Assembly: GCA_018267155.1 (NCBI GenBank)
Contig: JAFDZE010000006.1
Location: forward strand, 22,803-55,689
Direction: 5' to 3'
Source of the DNA: Bacteroidota bacterium
GTDB lineage: Bacteria; Bacteroidota; Bacteroidia; Flavobacteriales_F; PHOS-HE28
Length of the DNA: 32,887 bases
Shown: in pieces, positions 8,901 to 15,792 of the stretch
Numbering within the stretch: the stretch's first letter is position 1
Layout of the letters: each line of letters begins with the position of its first letter
Made by a program: the position numbers and the translations under genes
Notes under the pieces: model-generated
Databases searched by the model: none
What the model was told of the DNA's origin: nothing
Seen by the model: only the letters and a program-made list of their open reading frames with translations

Positions 8901-9458
8901 ATGAAACTCTTTGCATCCGCCCTCATGCTCGTTCTGGCCCTGAACTCCTCGGCCTTCTCGCCCGTGGATCCGCCCCGCAGCACCACTGGCGACGGCGACC
9001 CCAAAGTGGGCATCAACATCGGCGACAAGGCCCCTGAGTTGGCCTTCGCCAATACGGAGGGAAAAACATTGAAACTCTCCGACCTGCGGGGCAAGTTCGT
9101 GCTGATCGACTTCTGGGCCAGCTGGTGCGGTCCCTGCCGCATGGAGAACCCCAATCTGGTGAAAGCCTACGAGAAGTACAGCAAGGCCAAGTTCAAGTCC
9201 GGCAAGGGCTTCGCCATCTACAGCGTAAGCCTGGACAAATCGAAGGACCCTTGGGTCAAGGCCATCGCGAAGGACAAGCTCAGCTGGCCCGACCATGTGA
9301 GCGACCTGGCCGGCTGGGAGTCGCGTGCCGCCGCGCTCTACGGGGTGCATTCCATCCCCGCCAGTTTCCTGATCGACCCCAACGGCATCATTGTGGCGAA
9401 GAGCTTGCGCGGCCAGGCCCTCGACATGGAACTGGACAAGTACGTGAAGAGCTTCTGA
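8901..9458 (+). CDS. TlpA/ResA-like exported thioredoxin (CGPC active site)
   Basis: A 185-residue paralogue of the preceding gene. A signal peptide (MKLFASALMLVLALNSSAFS) is followed by a short polar linker, then IGDKAPELAFANTEGKTLKL, the active site FWASWCGPCRMENPN, and SIPASFLIDPNGIIVAKSLRG containing the cis-Pro. Thiol-disulfide exchange in the periplasm is expected from the family. Both copies share the order of motifs and segments such as FWASWC, SVSLD and AIAKD, so they are a tandem duplication that has since diverged, including in the active-site dipeptide. A hairpin terminator candidate follows 20 bases after the stop. Confidence 0.92.
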   Translation: MKLFASALMLVLALNSSAFSPVDPPRSTTGDGDPKVGINIGDKAPELAFANTEGKTLKLSDLRGKFVLIDFWASWCGPCRMENPNLVKAYEKYSKAKFKSGKGFAIYSVSLDKSKDPWVKAIAKDKLSWPDHVSDLAGWESRAAALYGVHSIPASFLIDPNGIIVAKSLRGQALDMELDKYVKSF

Positions 9459-9477
9459 ACAGAAGATCCCCATCATG

Positions 9478-9508
9478 CGAAGGGCTTCCGTGCATCGGGA
9501 GCCCTTCG
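9478..9508 (+). terminator. Hairpin terminator candidate after the TlpA-like pair
   Basis: CGAAGGGCTTCC (9478-9489) pairs with GGGAGCCCTTCG (9497-9508) to give a 12-bp stem with one G-T pair and a 7-base loop. The tail TGTTCC is only weakly T-rich, so termination is likely but not certain. Confidence 0.55.
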
Positions 9509-9661
9509 TGTTCCGGGCCAAATACAAAGCTGGTTCCGGCCTGACACCCTGGGCCCCATGCCCACACATGGCCGGTGACTTCCTGCCGATCCGTCACCGC
9601 AGCGCGCGTGGCACAAAGATCGATCTTCGCGCCCCGCAACCCAGGCCGGACCGTGACCCCG

Positions 9662-10288
9662 ATGAACCTGTTCGGCAAGAAGAAAAAAATGACGGAACCG
9701 ACATCCGCCCCCCAGGACGTGCAGTCCAGTGCCCCCGAGTCTACTTCGCCCCCCAGCCCCGACGCGAGTGAGCTCCAGCACGCCAGCGAAGCCGCCGCCG
9801 AACACACCGTAGGCGAGCCCGACAATGCGCTGGCCGCCGAGGTCGATCGCCTGAACAACGAACTGGCCATCGCCAACGACAAGCACCTGCGCCTGTTCGC
9901 GGAGTTCGACAACTTTCGCAAGCGCAACGCCAAGGAACGCAACGAACTGCTCCTCTTCGCCGGGGAGAACGTGGTGAAGAACGTGCTGCCCGTGATCGAC
10001 GACATGGAACGCGCCATCGCCGTGAACGAGAAAGCCGATGACCTTGCTACCGTGAAGCAGGGCTTCATCCTGATCCACGCCAAGTTGCTGAGCATCCTGG
10101 GTTCGCAAGGCGTGAAACCCATGGATGCCGTGGTGGGCCAGCCCCTGGACGTGGACCGGCACGAGGCCATCACCAACGCCCCCGCCCCCAGCGACAATCT
10201 GAAGGGCCGCGTGATCGAGGTGCTGGAGAACGGCTATACGCTGCACGACAAAGTGGTCCGGTACGCCAAGGTGGTGGTCGGCGCGTAA
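9662..10288 (+). CDS. grpE: GrpE nucleotide exchange factor
   Basis: GrpE releases ADP from DnaK during the chaperone cycle. The 208-residue protein has a lysine-rich start ([13 protein letters not shown]), a long low-complexity stretch rich in Ser, Pro, Ala and Glu (residues 13-55) and then the coiled-coil dimer region [20 protein letters not shown]. The conserved core is [18 protein letters not shown] and [12 protein letters not shown], ending in the beta domain with [20 protein letters not shown] chose the ATG at 9662; an internal ATG at 9689 (MTEP) is the alternative. The frame is open further upstream but lacks protein-like sequence. dnaJ follows 38 bases later, so the two are probably an operon. 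No CIRCE element was seen. Confidence 0.95.
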   Translation: MNLFGKKKKMTEPTSAPQDVQSSAPESTSPPSPDASELQHASEAAAEHTVGEPDNALAAEVDRLNNELAIANDKHLRLFAEFDNFRKRNAKERNELLLFAGENVVKNVLPVIDDMERAIAVNEKADDLATVKQGFILIHAKLLSILGSQGVKPMDAVVGQPLDVDRHEAITNAPAPSDNLKGRVIEVLENGYTLHDKVVRYAKVVVGA

Positions 10289-10326
10289 AAGCGTCCCCAT
10301 TCGTCGCGCCCGACAAGCCCGATCCC

Positions 10327-11460
10327 ATGAGCAAAAAAGACCCCTACGATATTCTCGGTGTCGGCCGCAGCGCCAGCGCGGACGAGATCAAGAAGGCGTA
10401 CCGCCAGATGGCGATCAAATACCACCCGGACAAGAACCCGGGCGACAAGGCCGCGGAGGAGAAGTTCAAGGAGGCGGCCTCGGCCTACGAGATCCTGAGC
10501 GACCCGGACAAAAAAGCGAAATACGACCGCTTCGGCCACCACGCGCCCGGTGGTTTCGGCGGCGGGGGTGGCTTCCAGGGTGGCGGCATGAACATGGAGG
10601 ACATATTCTCCCAGTTCGGCGACATCTTCGGTGGAGCATTCGGCGGTGGCGGCTTCGGAGGCTTCAACCAGCGCGGCGGTGGCCGCCGCGTGGTGAAGGG
10701 CAGCAACCTGCGCGTGCGCCTCAAGCTCACCCTGTCCGAGATCGCCAACGGTGTGGAGAAGCAGCTCAAGCTGAACAAGCTGGTGCGCGCCAAAGGCAGC
10801 GAGTACGGTCCTTGCCGGTCGTGCAACGGCAGTGGCCAGGTCACACGCGTGCAAAGCACCTTCATCGGCCACATGCAAACGGTGACCACCTGCCCCGCCT
10901 GCGGCGGCATGGGCCAGACCGTGAGCAAGCGCGCCCCGGGCAGCGATGAGAACGGCCTGCTGCGCGAAGAGGCGGTGGTGACCGTAAAGATCCCCGCCGG
11001 CGTGGAGGATGGCATGCAGCTCAACATCAGCGGCATGGGCAACGAGGCCCCGGCCGGTGGCGTGCCCGGCGACCTGCTCGTGGTGATCGAGGAGGAGGAC
11101 CACGCCGAACTGAAGCGCGACGGCAACGACCTGCACTACGAGGCCTTCATCAACGTGGTGGACGCCGCCTTGGGTGCCAGCATCGAGGTGCCGCTGGTGA
11201 GTGGCAAGGCCAAGGTGAAGATCGAGCCCGGCACCCAGAGCAACCACACGCTGCGCCTCAAGGGCAAGGGCCTGCCCAGTGTGAGCCACCATGGCACCGG
11301 CGACCTTTTCGTACACCTGATGGTGTGGACGCCCAGCAACCTCAGCAAGGAGGAGCGCGGCGCACTGGAGAAGTTGCGCGCCAGCCCCGGGTTCCAACCC
11401 CGGCCCACCGCCAAGGACAAGGGCTTCTTCGAGCGCGTGAAGGAGATGTTCGGGAATTGA
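10327..11460 (+). CDS. dnaJ: Chaperone protein DnaJ with a reduced zinc domain
   Basis: DnaJ stimulates DnaK ATPase and delivers substrates. The 377-residue protein has a J-domain with HPD at residues 33-35, a Gly/Phe-rich linker (about 73-118), a zinc domain, and the C-terminal substrate-binding domains. The zinc domain has only two CxxCxGxG motifs, CRSCNGSG at 163 and CPACGGMG at 189, against four in E. coli. The two retained motifs are adjacent and so correspond to zinc centre II; centre I is absent. I recall the same reduction in Flavobacterium DnaJ, so it looks like a lineage trait, not damage. The stop is 15 bases from that of the convergent kinase; a 12-bp palindrome CCGCGTACGCGG (11463-11474) lies between. 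Confidence 0.96.
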   Translation: MSKKDPYDILGVGRSASADEIKKAYRQMAIKYHPDKNPGDKAAEEKFKEAASAYEILSDPDKKAKYDRFGHHAPGGFGGGGGFQGGGMNMEDIFSQFGDIFGGAFGGGGFGGFNQRGGGRRVVKGSNLRVRLKLTLSEIANGVEKQLKLNKLVRAKGSEYGPCRSCNGSGQVTRVQSTFIGHMQTVTTCPACGGMGQTVSKRAPGSDENGLLREEAVVTVKIPAGVEDGMQLNISGMGNEAPAGGVPGDLLVVIEEEDHAELKRDGNDLHYEAFINVVDAALGASIEVPLVSGKAKVKIEPGTQSNHTLRLKGKGLPSVSHHGTGDLFVHLMVWTPSNLSKEERGALEKLRASPGFQPRPTAKDKGFFERVKEMFGN

Positions 11461-11475
11461 TCCCGCGTACGCGGT

Positions 11476-12141
11476 CTACCGCTTCTTGCGTACCACGCCC
11501 ACCTTGGCACCTTTGCCGTTCTCGCTGGGGAACAGGCCGTGGATCTCCGCGTCGATGGCGTGGATGATGGTGCCCAGGTCCTCGGGTTCCTTGTGGAACC
11601 GGTTGTCGTCGATGTCCACGATGAGCAATTTGCCCTTGTCGTAGGTATCGATCCAGGCTTCGTAACGCTCGTTCAGACGCTTGAGGTAGTCGATGCTGAT
11701 ACTCGTCTCGTAGTCGCGGCCGCGCTCAGCGATCTGGTCCACCAGGTTCTCCACCCGCGCGCGCAGGTAGATCATCAGGTCGGGCGGCACGATCGAGGCG
11801 TCCATGTTGTTGAACAGGCGCGTGTAGTTCTCGAAGTCGCGCGTGGTCATCAGCCCCATGGCGTGCAGGTTCGGGGCGAAGATGTTGGCGTCCTCGTAGA
11901 TGGTGCGGTCCTGGATCACGTTGCGCCCGCTTCGGCGGATCTCCAACAGCTGCTCGAAGCGGCTGTTGAGGAAGAAGATCTGGAGGTTGAAGCTCCAGCG
12001 CTGCATGTCCTTGTAGAAGTCGAAGAGGTAGGGATTGTTGTCCACCGCCTCCTGCAGCATGTCCCACTTGTAGTGTTTGGCCAGCAGTTGCGTGAGCGTG
12101 GTCTTGCCCGCGCCGATGTTACCCGCGATCGCGATGTGCAT
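11476..12141 (-). CDS. Deoxynucleoside kinase
   Basis: A 221-residue kinase that phosphorylates deoxynucleosides to monophosphates for dNTP salvage. It begins with the P-loop MHIAIAGNIGAGKTT. Glu31 in LQEAVDNNPYL and the DRT motif (78-80) followed by IYED match the catalytic residues of the dCK/dGK/dAK family. The lid-like RGRDYE lies near residue 140. The tail GKGAKVGVVRKKR is basic. Substrate preference cannot be read with confidence from sequence. It faces dnaJ tail to tail. A second, more divergent kinase of this family occurs at 18265-18957. A promoter-like octamer TAAATTCG followed by CGGCC lies 28 bases upstream of the ATG. Confidence 0.93.
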   Translation of the reverse strand: MHIAIAGNIGAGKTTLTQLLAKHYKWDMLQEAVDNNPYLFDFYKDMQRWSFNLQIFFLNSRFEQLLEIRRSGRNVIQDRTIYEDANIFAPNLHAMGLMTTRDFENYTRLFNNMDASIVPPDLMIYLRARVENLVDQIAERGRDYETSISIDYLKRLNERYEAWIDTYDKGKLLIVDIDDNRFHKEPEDLGTIIHAIDAEIHGLFPSENGKGAKVGVVRKKR

Positions 12142-12169
12142 GTTCCTGTTCCGTAGACGTGAAGGGCCG

Positions 12170-12177
12170 CGAATTTA
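12170..12177 (-). promoter_or_regulatory. Candidate -7 promoter element (TAAATTCG) for the deoxynucleoside kinase
   Basis: The minus strand reads TAAATTCGCGGCC. The octamer plus CGGCC repeats what is seen before the lipoprotein gene at 19049 and before the desaturase. It ends 28 bases before the ATG at 12141. Confidence 0.4.
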
Positions 12178-12313
12178 CCCGCGTGCGCGCCGCATTCTCG
12201 ATCTGTGGATAAGTCGTTGGACCTCTCGCGCAGCGTGACCTGTCATTGCGGGATCAGCAGATGCGTTGCTTCAACGGATGTGATCCTGCTGCGCCACGCA
12301 CCCGGTGCGGCGC

Positions 12314-13120
12314 TCATGGCCCGAGAGGGGCCACAACGATGCGATCGGGATAGAGCGCGTACAACAAGCCGCGTTCGATCCGCGCATCGCGCAAACCCTT
12401 CTCCCGGTACGTGGAGAGCCATGTGACCGGCATCCCGATGGTGTGGCCCTTCAGGTCATAACTGTGCAGCACGCCGTCCTTCAAGTAGAGGATCCGTCCG
12501 TCGCGCACCTCAATGGATGCCGTACCCACGATGGGGAGTGTCTTCGCATAGCCGCCGAAGATGTCGAAGACGAACACGCCCAGTTCGGGATCCAGGACAT
12601 AGAGCCAGCTGTCCGCCTCGGTCATGAGGATCGGATGTGGGCTGATACCGAGCATCTGGTCGAGTCGGCCGGTGGAGGCCACGGTGCGCAATTGGTGGTC
12701 CACGCGGGTGAGGCGCATCAGCCGTTCGTCGAAGAACCAGAACATGTTCTGCACGCTCATGCAGGCCAGGGTCACCTGCGGGAAGCCGTTCCGGTTCAGG
12801 TCGATGGGGTCGGCCTGTATGGCCAGGGTGTTGTCCAGTTCGGCCAGCATGCCCTGCGGGCTGGAAAATATCATCGGCTTCAGGGAGCTGAACGCGTCGA
12901 TGGTGGTGATCTCCCCGAAGGTCTTCAGGCTGTTGCGCAGGAGTCGCACGCCTTTCGCGTTCCACAGCGCGATCTCGTCGCCTTGCAGGGTGTACACATT
13001 GCCCAGTTCATCGCTGGTGAACCGGTCGAAGTTGCCCTTGATGACCACGGCGCCAGCGGGGTCCTGTGCGAGCGCGCCCACGCCCATGACCGCGAGCAGG
13101 GGAAGAATGAGGGGCTTCAT
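12314..13120 (-). CDS. Exported protein of unknown function, coupled to GH3 gene
   Basis: A 268-residue protein starting with a signal peptide (MKPLILPLLAVMGVGALAQ). The mature part contains short repeating units such as FDRFTSDELGNVYTLQGDEI, DSWLYVLDPELGVFVFD and DGRILYLKDGVLHSYD. These resemble blades of a beta-propeller with a Trp/Tyr-strand and Asp-turn pattern. The family is not one I can name. Its ATG overlaps the stop of the upstream GH3 gene (ATGA), so it is translationally coupled to it. The predicted periplasmic location differs from the expected cytosolic location of GH3, so a direct complex is not implied. The frame is open upstream of 13120, but the signal peptide and overlap fix this start. 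Confidence 0.82.
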   Translation of the reverse strand: MKPLILPLLAVMGVGALAQDPAGAVVIKGNFDRFTSDELGNVYTLQGDEIALWNAKGVRLLRNSLKTFGEITTIDAFSSLKPMIFSSPQGMLAELDNTLAIQADPIDLNRNGFPQVTLACMSVQNMFWFFDERLMRLTRVDHQLRTVASTGRLDQMLGISPHPILMTEADSWLYVLDPELGVFVFDIFGGYAKTLPIVGTASIEVRDGRILYLKDGVLHSYDLKGHTIGMPVTWLSTYREKGLRDARIERGLLYALYPDRIVVAPLGP

Positions 13121-14628
13121 GCGTCCATCGTGTGCAACAACTGGTCCAACCATTGGCGGTCGTTGCACAGCCGCGGCACCTTGTTCTGGCCGCCCAATTT
13201 GCCGCGTTCCTTCATCCATTGGAAGAAGGTGCCCTGACGCACGGTATGCACTTTGGGCGCCACCAGGGCCATGTCGCCCCGGCGTTTGGCGTCGTAGTCG
13301 CTGTTCAGCTCGCGCATGCGTCGGTCCAGGGCCTCCACGAAAGCGTTGATGTCAGCGGGCGGCCGTTCGAACTCGATCACCCATTCGTGCCCGCCGCGGG
13401 CGTCGAGGTCCATGTACACCGGCCCGGCCGTGTACTCGCTCACCACCGCCCCCGTGGCCGCGCACGCGGCTTCGATGCCCCGCTCGGCGTTCTCCACGAT
13501 GAGTTCCTCGCCGAAGGCGTTTATGAAGCTGCGTGTGCGGCCCGTAACGCGGAACCGGTAGGGTTCCACGCTGCTGAACCGGATGGTGTCGCCCGGCATG
13601 TAGCGCCACAGCCCGGCGTTGGTGCTGATGACGATGGCGTACTGGTGGTCCGGTACCACCTCGTGCAGCAGCTTGGTGGGCGGTTGTTCCCGATGCAGCT
13701 CTTCCACCGGGATGAACTCGAAAAAGATGCCGTAGTCGAGCATCAGCAGCAAGTCGCCCGATCCGCGTTCGTCGGTGATGCCGAAAAATCCCTCGCTGGC
13801 GTTGTAGCTCTCCAGGTAATTCATGCCCGCAGCCGGAAAGAGCCTTGCGAACTGTTCGCGGTACGGACCGAAACTGACGCCGCCGTGCATGAAGAGTTCC
13901 AGGTTGGGCCACACCTCGTGGATGTTCGTCTTGCCCGTGAGTTCGAGGATGCGCCGCAGGATCACCAGAGTCCACGATGGCACGCCCGCGATGCTGCGAA
14001 CGTCCTCGCGCATGGTCTCGCGTGCCATGCGTTCGATCTTCTCCTCCCAGTGCTCCATCAACGCGGTCTCGATCACCGGCGTTCGGCGGATCTCCACCCA
14101 GACCGGCAGGTTGCGGATGATGATGGCGCTGAGGTCGCCGCTGTACGCGTCGGCACGGAGGTTCTCGATGGTGCTGCTGCCGCCCACCACCATGTTCATG
14201 CCCTGGTACAATTTGCTGTCCGGCCGGTGTGCGTAGTGCAGGGCGATCAGGTCCTTGCCGCCCTTGTAATGGCAGTCCTCCAGCGCCTCCCTGCTTACAG
14301 GGATGAATTTACTGCTCGCGTTGGTGGTGCCGCTGCTCTTGGCGAACCATTTGATGTCGGTGGGCCACAACAGGTTCTGCTCCCCCGCCCGCAGGCGGTC
14401 CACCCACGGTTTCAGGCCGGTGTAGTCCTGCAGGGGCACGCGCTCACGGAAGTGGTCCGGGGTGCGGATATCAACGTAGCCGTGGCTGCGGCCCCACTCG
14501 GTGTACCGCGCATGGCCGATCAGCTTGTGGAAGACCTCCAATTGCGCCTCGTGCGGATTGTTGCGGAACAGCTCGATCTGCTGCAACCGCTTCTTGATGA
14601 GGAAGGCGAAGAGGGCGTTGACGGGCAT
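13117..14628 (-). CDS. GH3 auxin-responsive promoter family protein (acyl-adenylating)
   Basis: A 503-residue member of the GH3 family, which in plants conjugates amino acids to jasmonate or auxin through an acyl-adenylate. The role of bacterial members is not established. The ATP-binding signature KSSGTTNASSKFIPV is clear. The substrate-pocket and second ATP region YNASEGFFGI and the hinge RYMPGDTIRFSSVEPYRFRVTGRTRSFIN, here split across residues roughly 330-365, are also present. Start MPVNALFAFLIKKRLQQIELF is typical of Bacteroidota homologues. The stop overlaps the downstream exported-protein gene. A TAATTTCC octamer lies 18 bases upstream. The DUF2797 gene is divergent. Confidence 0.92.
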   Translation of the reverse strand: MPVNALFAFLIKKRLQQIELFRNNPHEAQLEVFHKLIGHARYTEWGRSHGYVDIRTPDHFRERVPLQDYTGLKPWVDRLRAGEQNLLWPTDIKWFAKSSGTTNASSKFIPVSREALEDCHYKGGKDLIALHYAHRPDSKLYQGMNMVVGGSSTIENLRADAYSGDLSAIIIRNLPVWVEIRRTPVIETALMEHWEEKIERMARETMREDVRSIAGVPSWTLVILRRILELTGKTNIHEVWPNLELFMHGGVSFGPYREQFARLFPAAGMNYLESYNASEGFFGITDERGSGDLLLMLDYGIFFEFIPVEELHREQPPTKLLHEVVPDHQYAIVISTNAGLWRYMPGDTIRFSSVEPYRFRVTGRTRSFINAFGEELIVENAERGIEAACAATGAVVSEYTAGPVYMDLDARGGHEWVIEFERPPADINAFVEALDRRMRELNSDYDAKRRGDMALVAPKVHTVRQGTFFQWMKERGKLGGQNKVPRLCNDRQWLDQLLHTMDA

Positions 14629-14646
14629 GGTCGGCGCTCAGCGGCG

Positions 14647-14654
14647 GGAAATTA
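14647..14654 (-). promoter_or_regulatory. Candidate -7 promoter element (TAATTTCC) for the GH3 operon
   Basis: The minus strand reads TAATTTCC, one base from the TAnnTTTCG octamer, ending 18 bases before the ATG at 14628. No -33 element was identified. Confidence 0.35.
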
Positions 14655-14702
14655 CACGGTGCGGGTGATCCGGTGGTCAACGGCCAGTAGTCCGGAGGAG
14701 CA

Positions 14703-14742
14703 GGCAGCAGGCAGAGGACAGCAGCGTGTGCTGCCTGCTGCC
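14703..14742. repeat. 12-bp inverted repeat in front of the DUF2797 gene
   Basis: GGCAGCAGGCAG (14703-14714) and CTGCCTGCTGCC (14731-14742) are exact inverted copies around a 16-base loop, with three further outer pairs after one mismatch. The hairpin ends 11 bases before the ATG at 14754. If the start is correct, it would sit in the 5' leader and could affect translation; alternatively it is an extragenic palindrome in a divergent spacer. Confidence 0.7.
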
Positions 14743-14753
14743 AGCTGCCCGCT

Positions 14754-15593
14754 ATGCACCTCCTGGGCTATTCCGCGCTGGTGTACGTTCGCCCCATCAT
14801 GGACGGGGAACCGCTGCACAAGATGCTGGCCGGGTTGGATGGGAATGACGTGACCTACGCATTGCGACTAGGCGCATCCACCCTGCCGTTGAACGAGCGG
14901 ATCGGTGGCGTGTTCACGATCCGCTTCACCGGTGCGCGCACCTGCATGTCCTGCGGCAAGCGCGTGAAGAAGTTCTACGGACAGGGGCTGTGCTGGCCCT
15001 GCCTCACCAGCGCTCCTGAAGCAAGTGAGTGCATCGTTCGGCCCGAGCTCTGCCGCGCGCATCTGGGCGAGGGCCGCGACCCGCAGTGGGAAAAGGACCA
15101 CCACCTGCAGGAGCATTTCGTGTACCTCTCCCAAACCGGCGGTATCAAAGTGGGCGTTACCCGCTCCACGCAGGTCCCCGTGCGCTGGATCGACCAGGGC
15201 GCGGTGCTCGCCGTGCTCATCGCCCGCACGCCCTACCGCCAACTGGCCGGGGCCATCGAAGTGGACCTGAAGCGCACACTGGCCGACAAGACCGACTGGC
15301 GACGGATGCTGCAACAGGTGGAGCCGGACCCCGACGCCCTGCTCGCCACCCGCGATGCGGCGGTGCGCGGTGTGGCCCCGGAGCTTCTCCAATGGATGCT
15401 TCCCAACGAAGCACCCCGCACCCTGACCTACCCCCTGCCCGGGTCCCTGCCCAAGGTCACCAGCGTCTCTTTCGACAAACTGGCCGAGGTGAGCGGCCGC
15501 TTGCACGGCATCAAGGGCCAATACCTGCTATGGGCGGACGGGCGCGTGCTCAATGTACGCAACCACAGCGGGTACCATGTGGAGGTGGAGTAG
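14754..15593 (+). CDS. DUF2797 domain protein with zinc-like cysteine cluster
   Basis: A 279-residue member of the uncharacterised DUF2797 family. After a beta-rich N-terminus it has a cysteine cluster, CMSCGKRVKKFYGQGLCWPC, followed by further Cys (SECIVRPELC) at about residues 63-102, likely to bind zinc. It then has the family core: VYLSQTGGIKVGVTRSTQVP, VRWIDQGA and ADKTDWRRML. The function of the family is unknown. I give the ATG at 14754; an internal ATG at 14799 (MDGEPL) would avoid placing the 14703-14742 hairpin so close and is possible. It is the only plus-strand gene between the GH3 operon and sppA. Confidence 0.88.
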   Translation: MHLLGYSALVYVRPIMDGEPLHKMLAGLDGNDVTYALRLGASTLPLNERIGGVFTIRFTGARTCMSCGKRVKKFYGQGLCWPCLTSAPEASECIVRPELCRAHLGEGRDPQWEKDHHLQEHFVYLSQTGGIKVGVTRSTQVPVRWIDQGAVLAVLIARTPYRQLAGAIEVDLKRTLADKTDWRRMLQQVEPDPDALLATRDAAVRGVAPELLQWMLPNEAPRTLTYPLPGSLPKVTSVSFDKLAEVSGRLHGIKGQYLLWADGRVLNVRNHSGYHVEVE

Positions 15594-15673
15594 CGCGTCC
15601 GTAACCCTGCACCACTATCCGCCGTTGTAAAGGCAGGTTTTGGTTCAGTGGACCAGGATCGTAAGGGTCAGGG

Positions 15674-15699
15674 AAGGGCTCCGGGCAACCGGGGCCCTT
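15674..15699 (+). terminator. Hairpin terminator candidate after the DUF2797 gene
   Basis: AAGGGCTCCGG (15674-15684) pairs with CCGGGGCCCTT (15689-15699), an 11-bp stem with one T-G pair and a GCAA tetraloop. It starts 80 bases after the stop and has no strong T-run, so the call rests on the stem. Confidence 0.5.
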
Positions 15700-15732
15700 A
15701 CTGCTTGGGGCGCGCAGAACAGGCGGAAGCCC

Positions 15733-15771
15733 CCTGTTGTCATGCTGAGCCCGCCGAAGTATGACAACAGG
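15733..15771. repeat. Extragenic palindrome between convergent genes
   Basis: CCTGTTGTCAT (15733-15743) and ATGACAACAGG (15761-15771) form a perfect 11-bp inverted repeat with a 17-base loop. The loop part GCTGAGCCCGCCGAAG resembles, from memory, a family of short extragenic palindromes scattered through many Bacteroidota genomes. It lies 22 bases beyond the sppA stop and could act as a transcription end for both convergent genes. Confidence 0.7.
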
Positions 15772-15792
15772 AGGCACCTGATCATTCGCGCC

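Noticed and set aside
12204..12212. Perfect DnaA-box sequence (TGTGGATAA)
   Set aside because: It is isolated. No cluster of boxes, AT-rich unwinding region or dnaA/dnaN neighbour is present, so there is no evidence of an origin.
12316..12335. Hairpin TGGCCC-GAGA-GGGGCCA at the end of the gene at 12314-13120 as a terminator
   Set aside because: It lies within the last codons of the gene and has no T-run, so it is more simply coding sequence with GC-rich complementarity.
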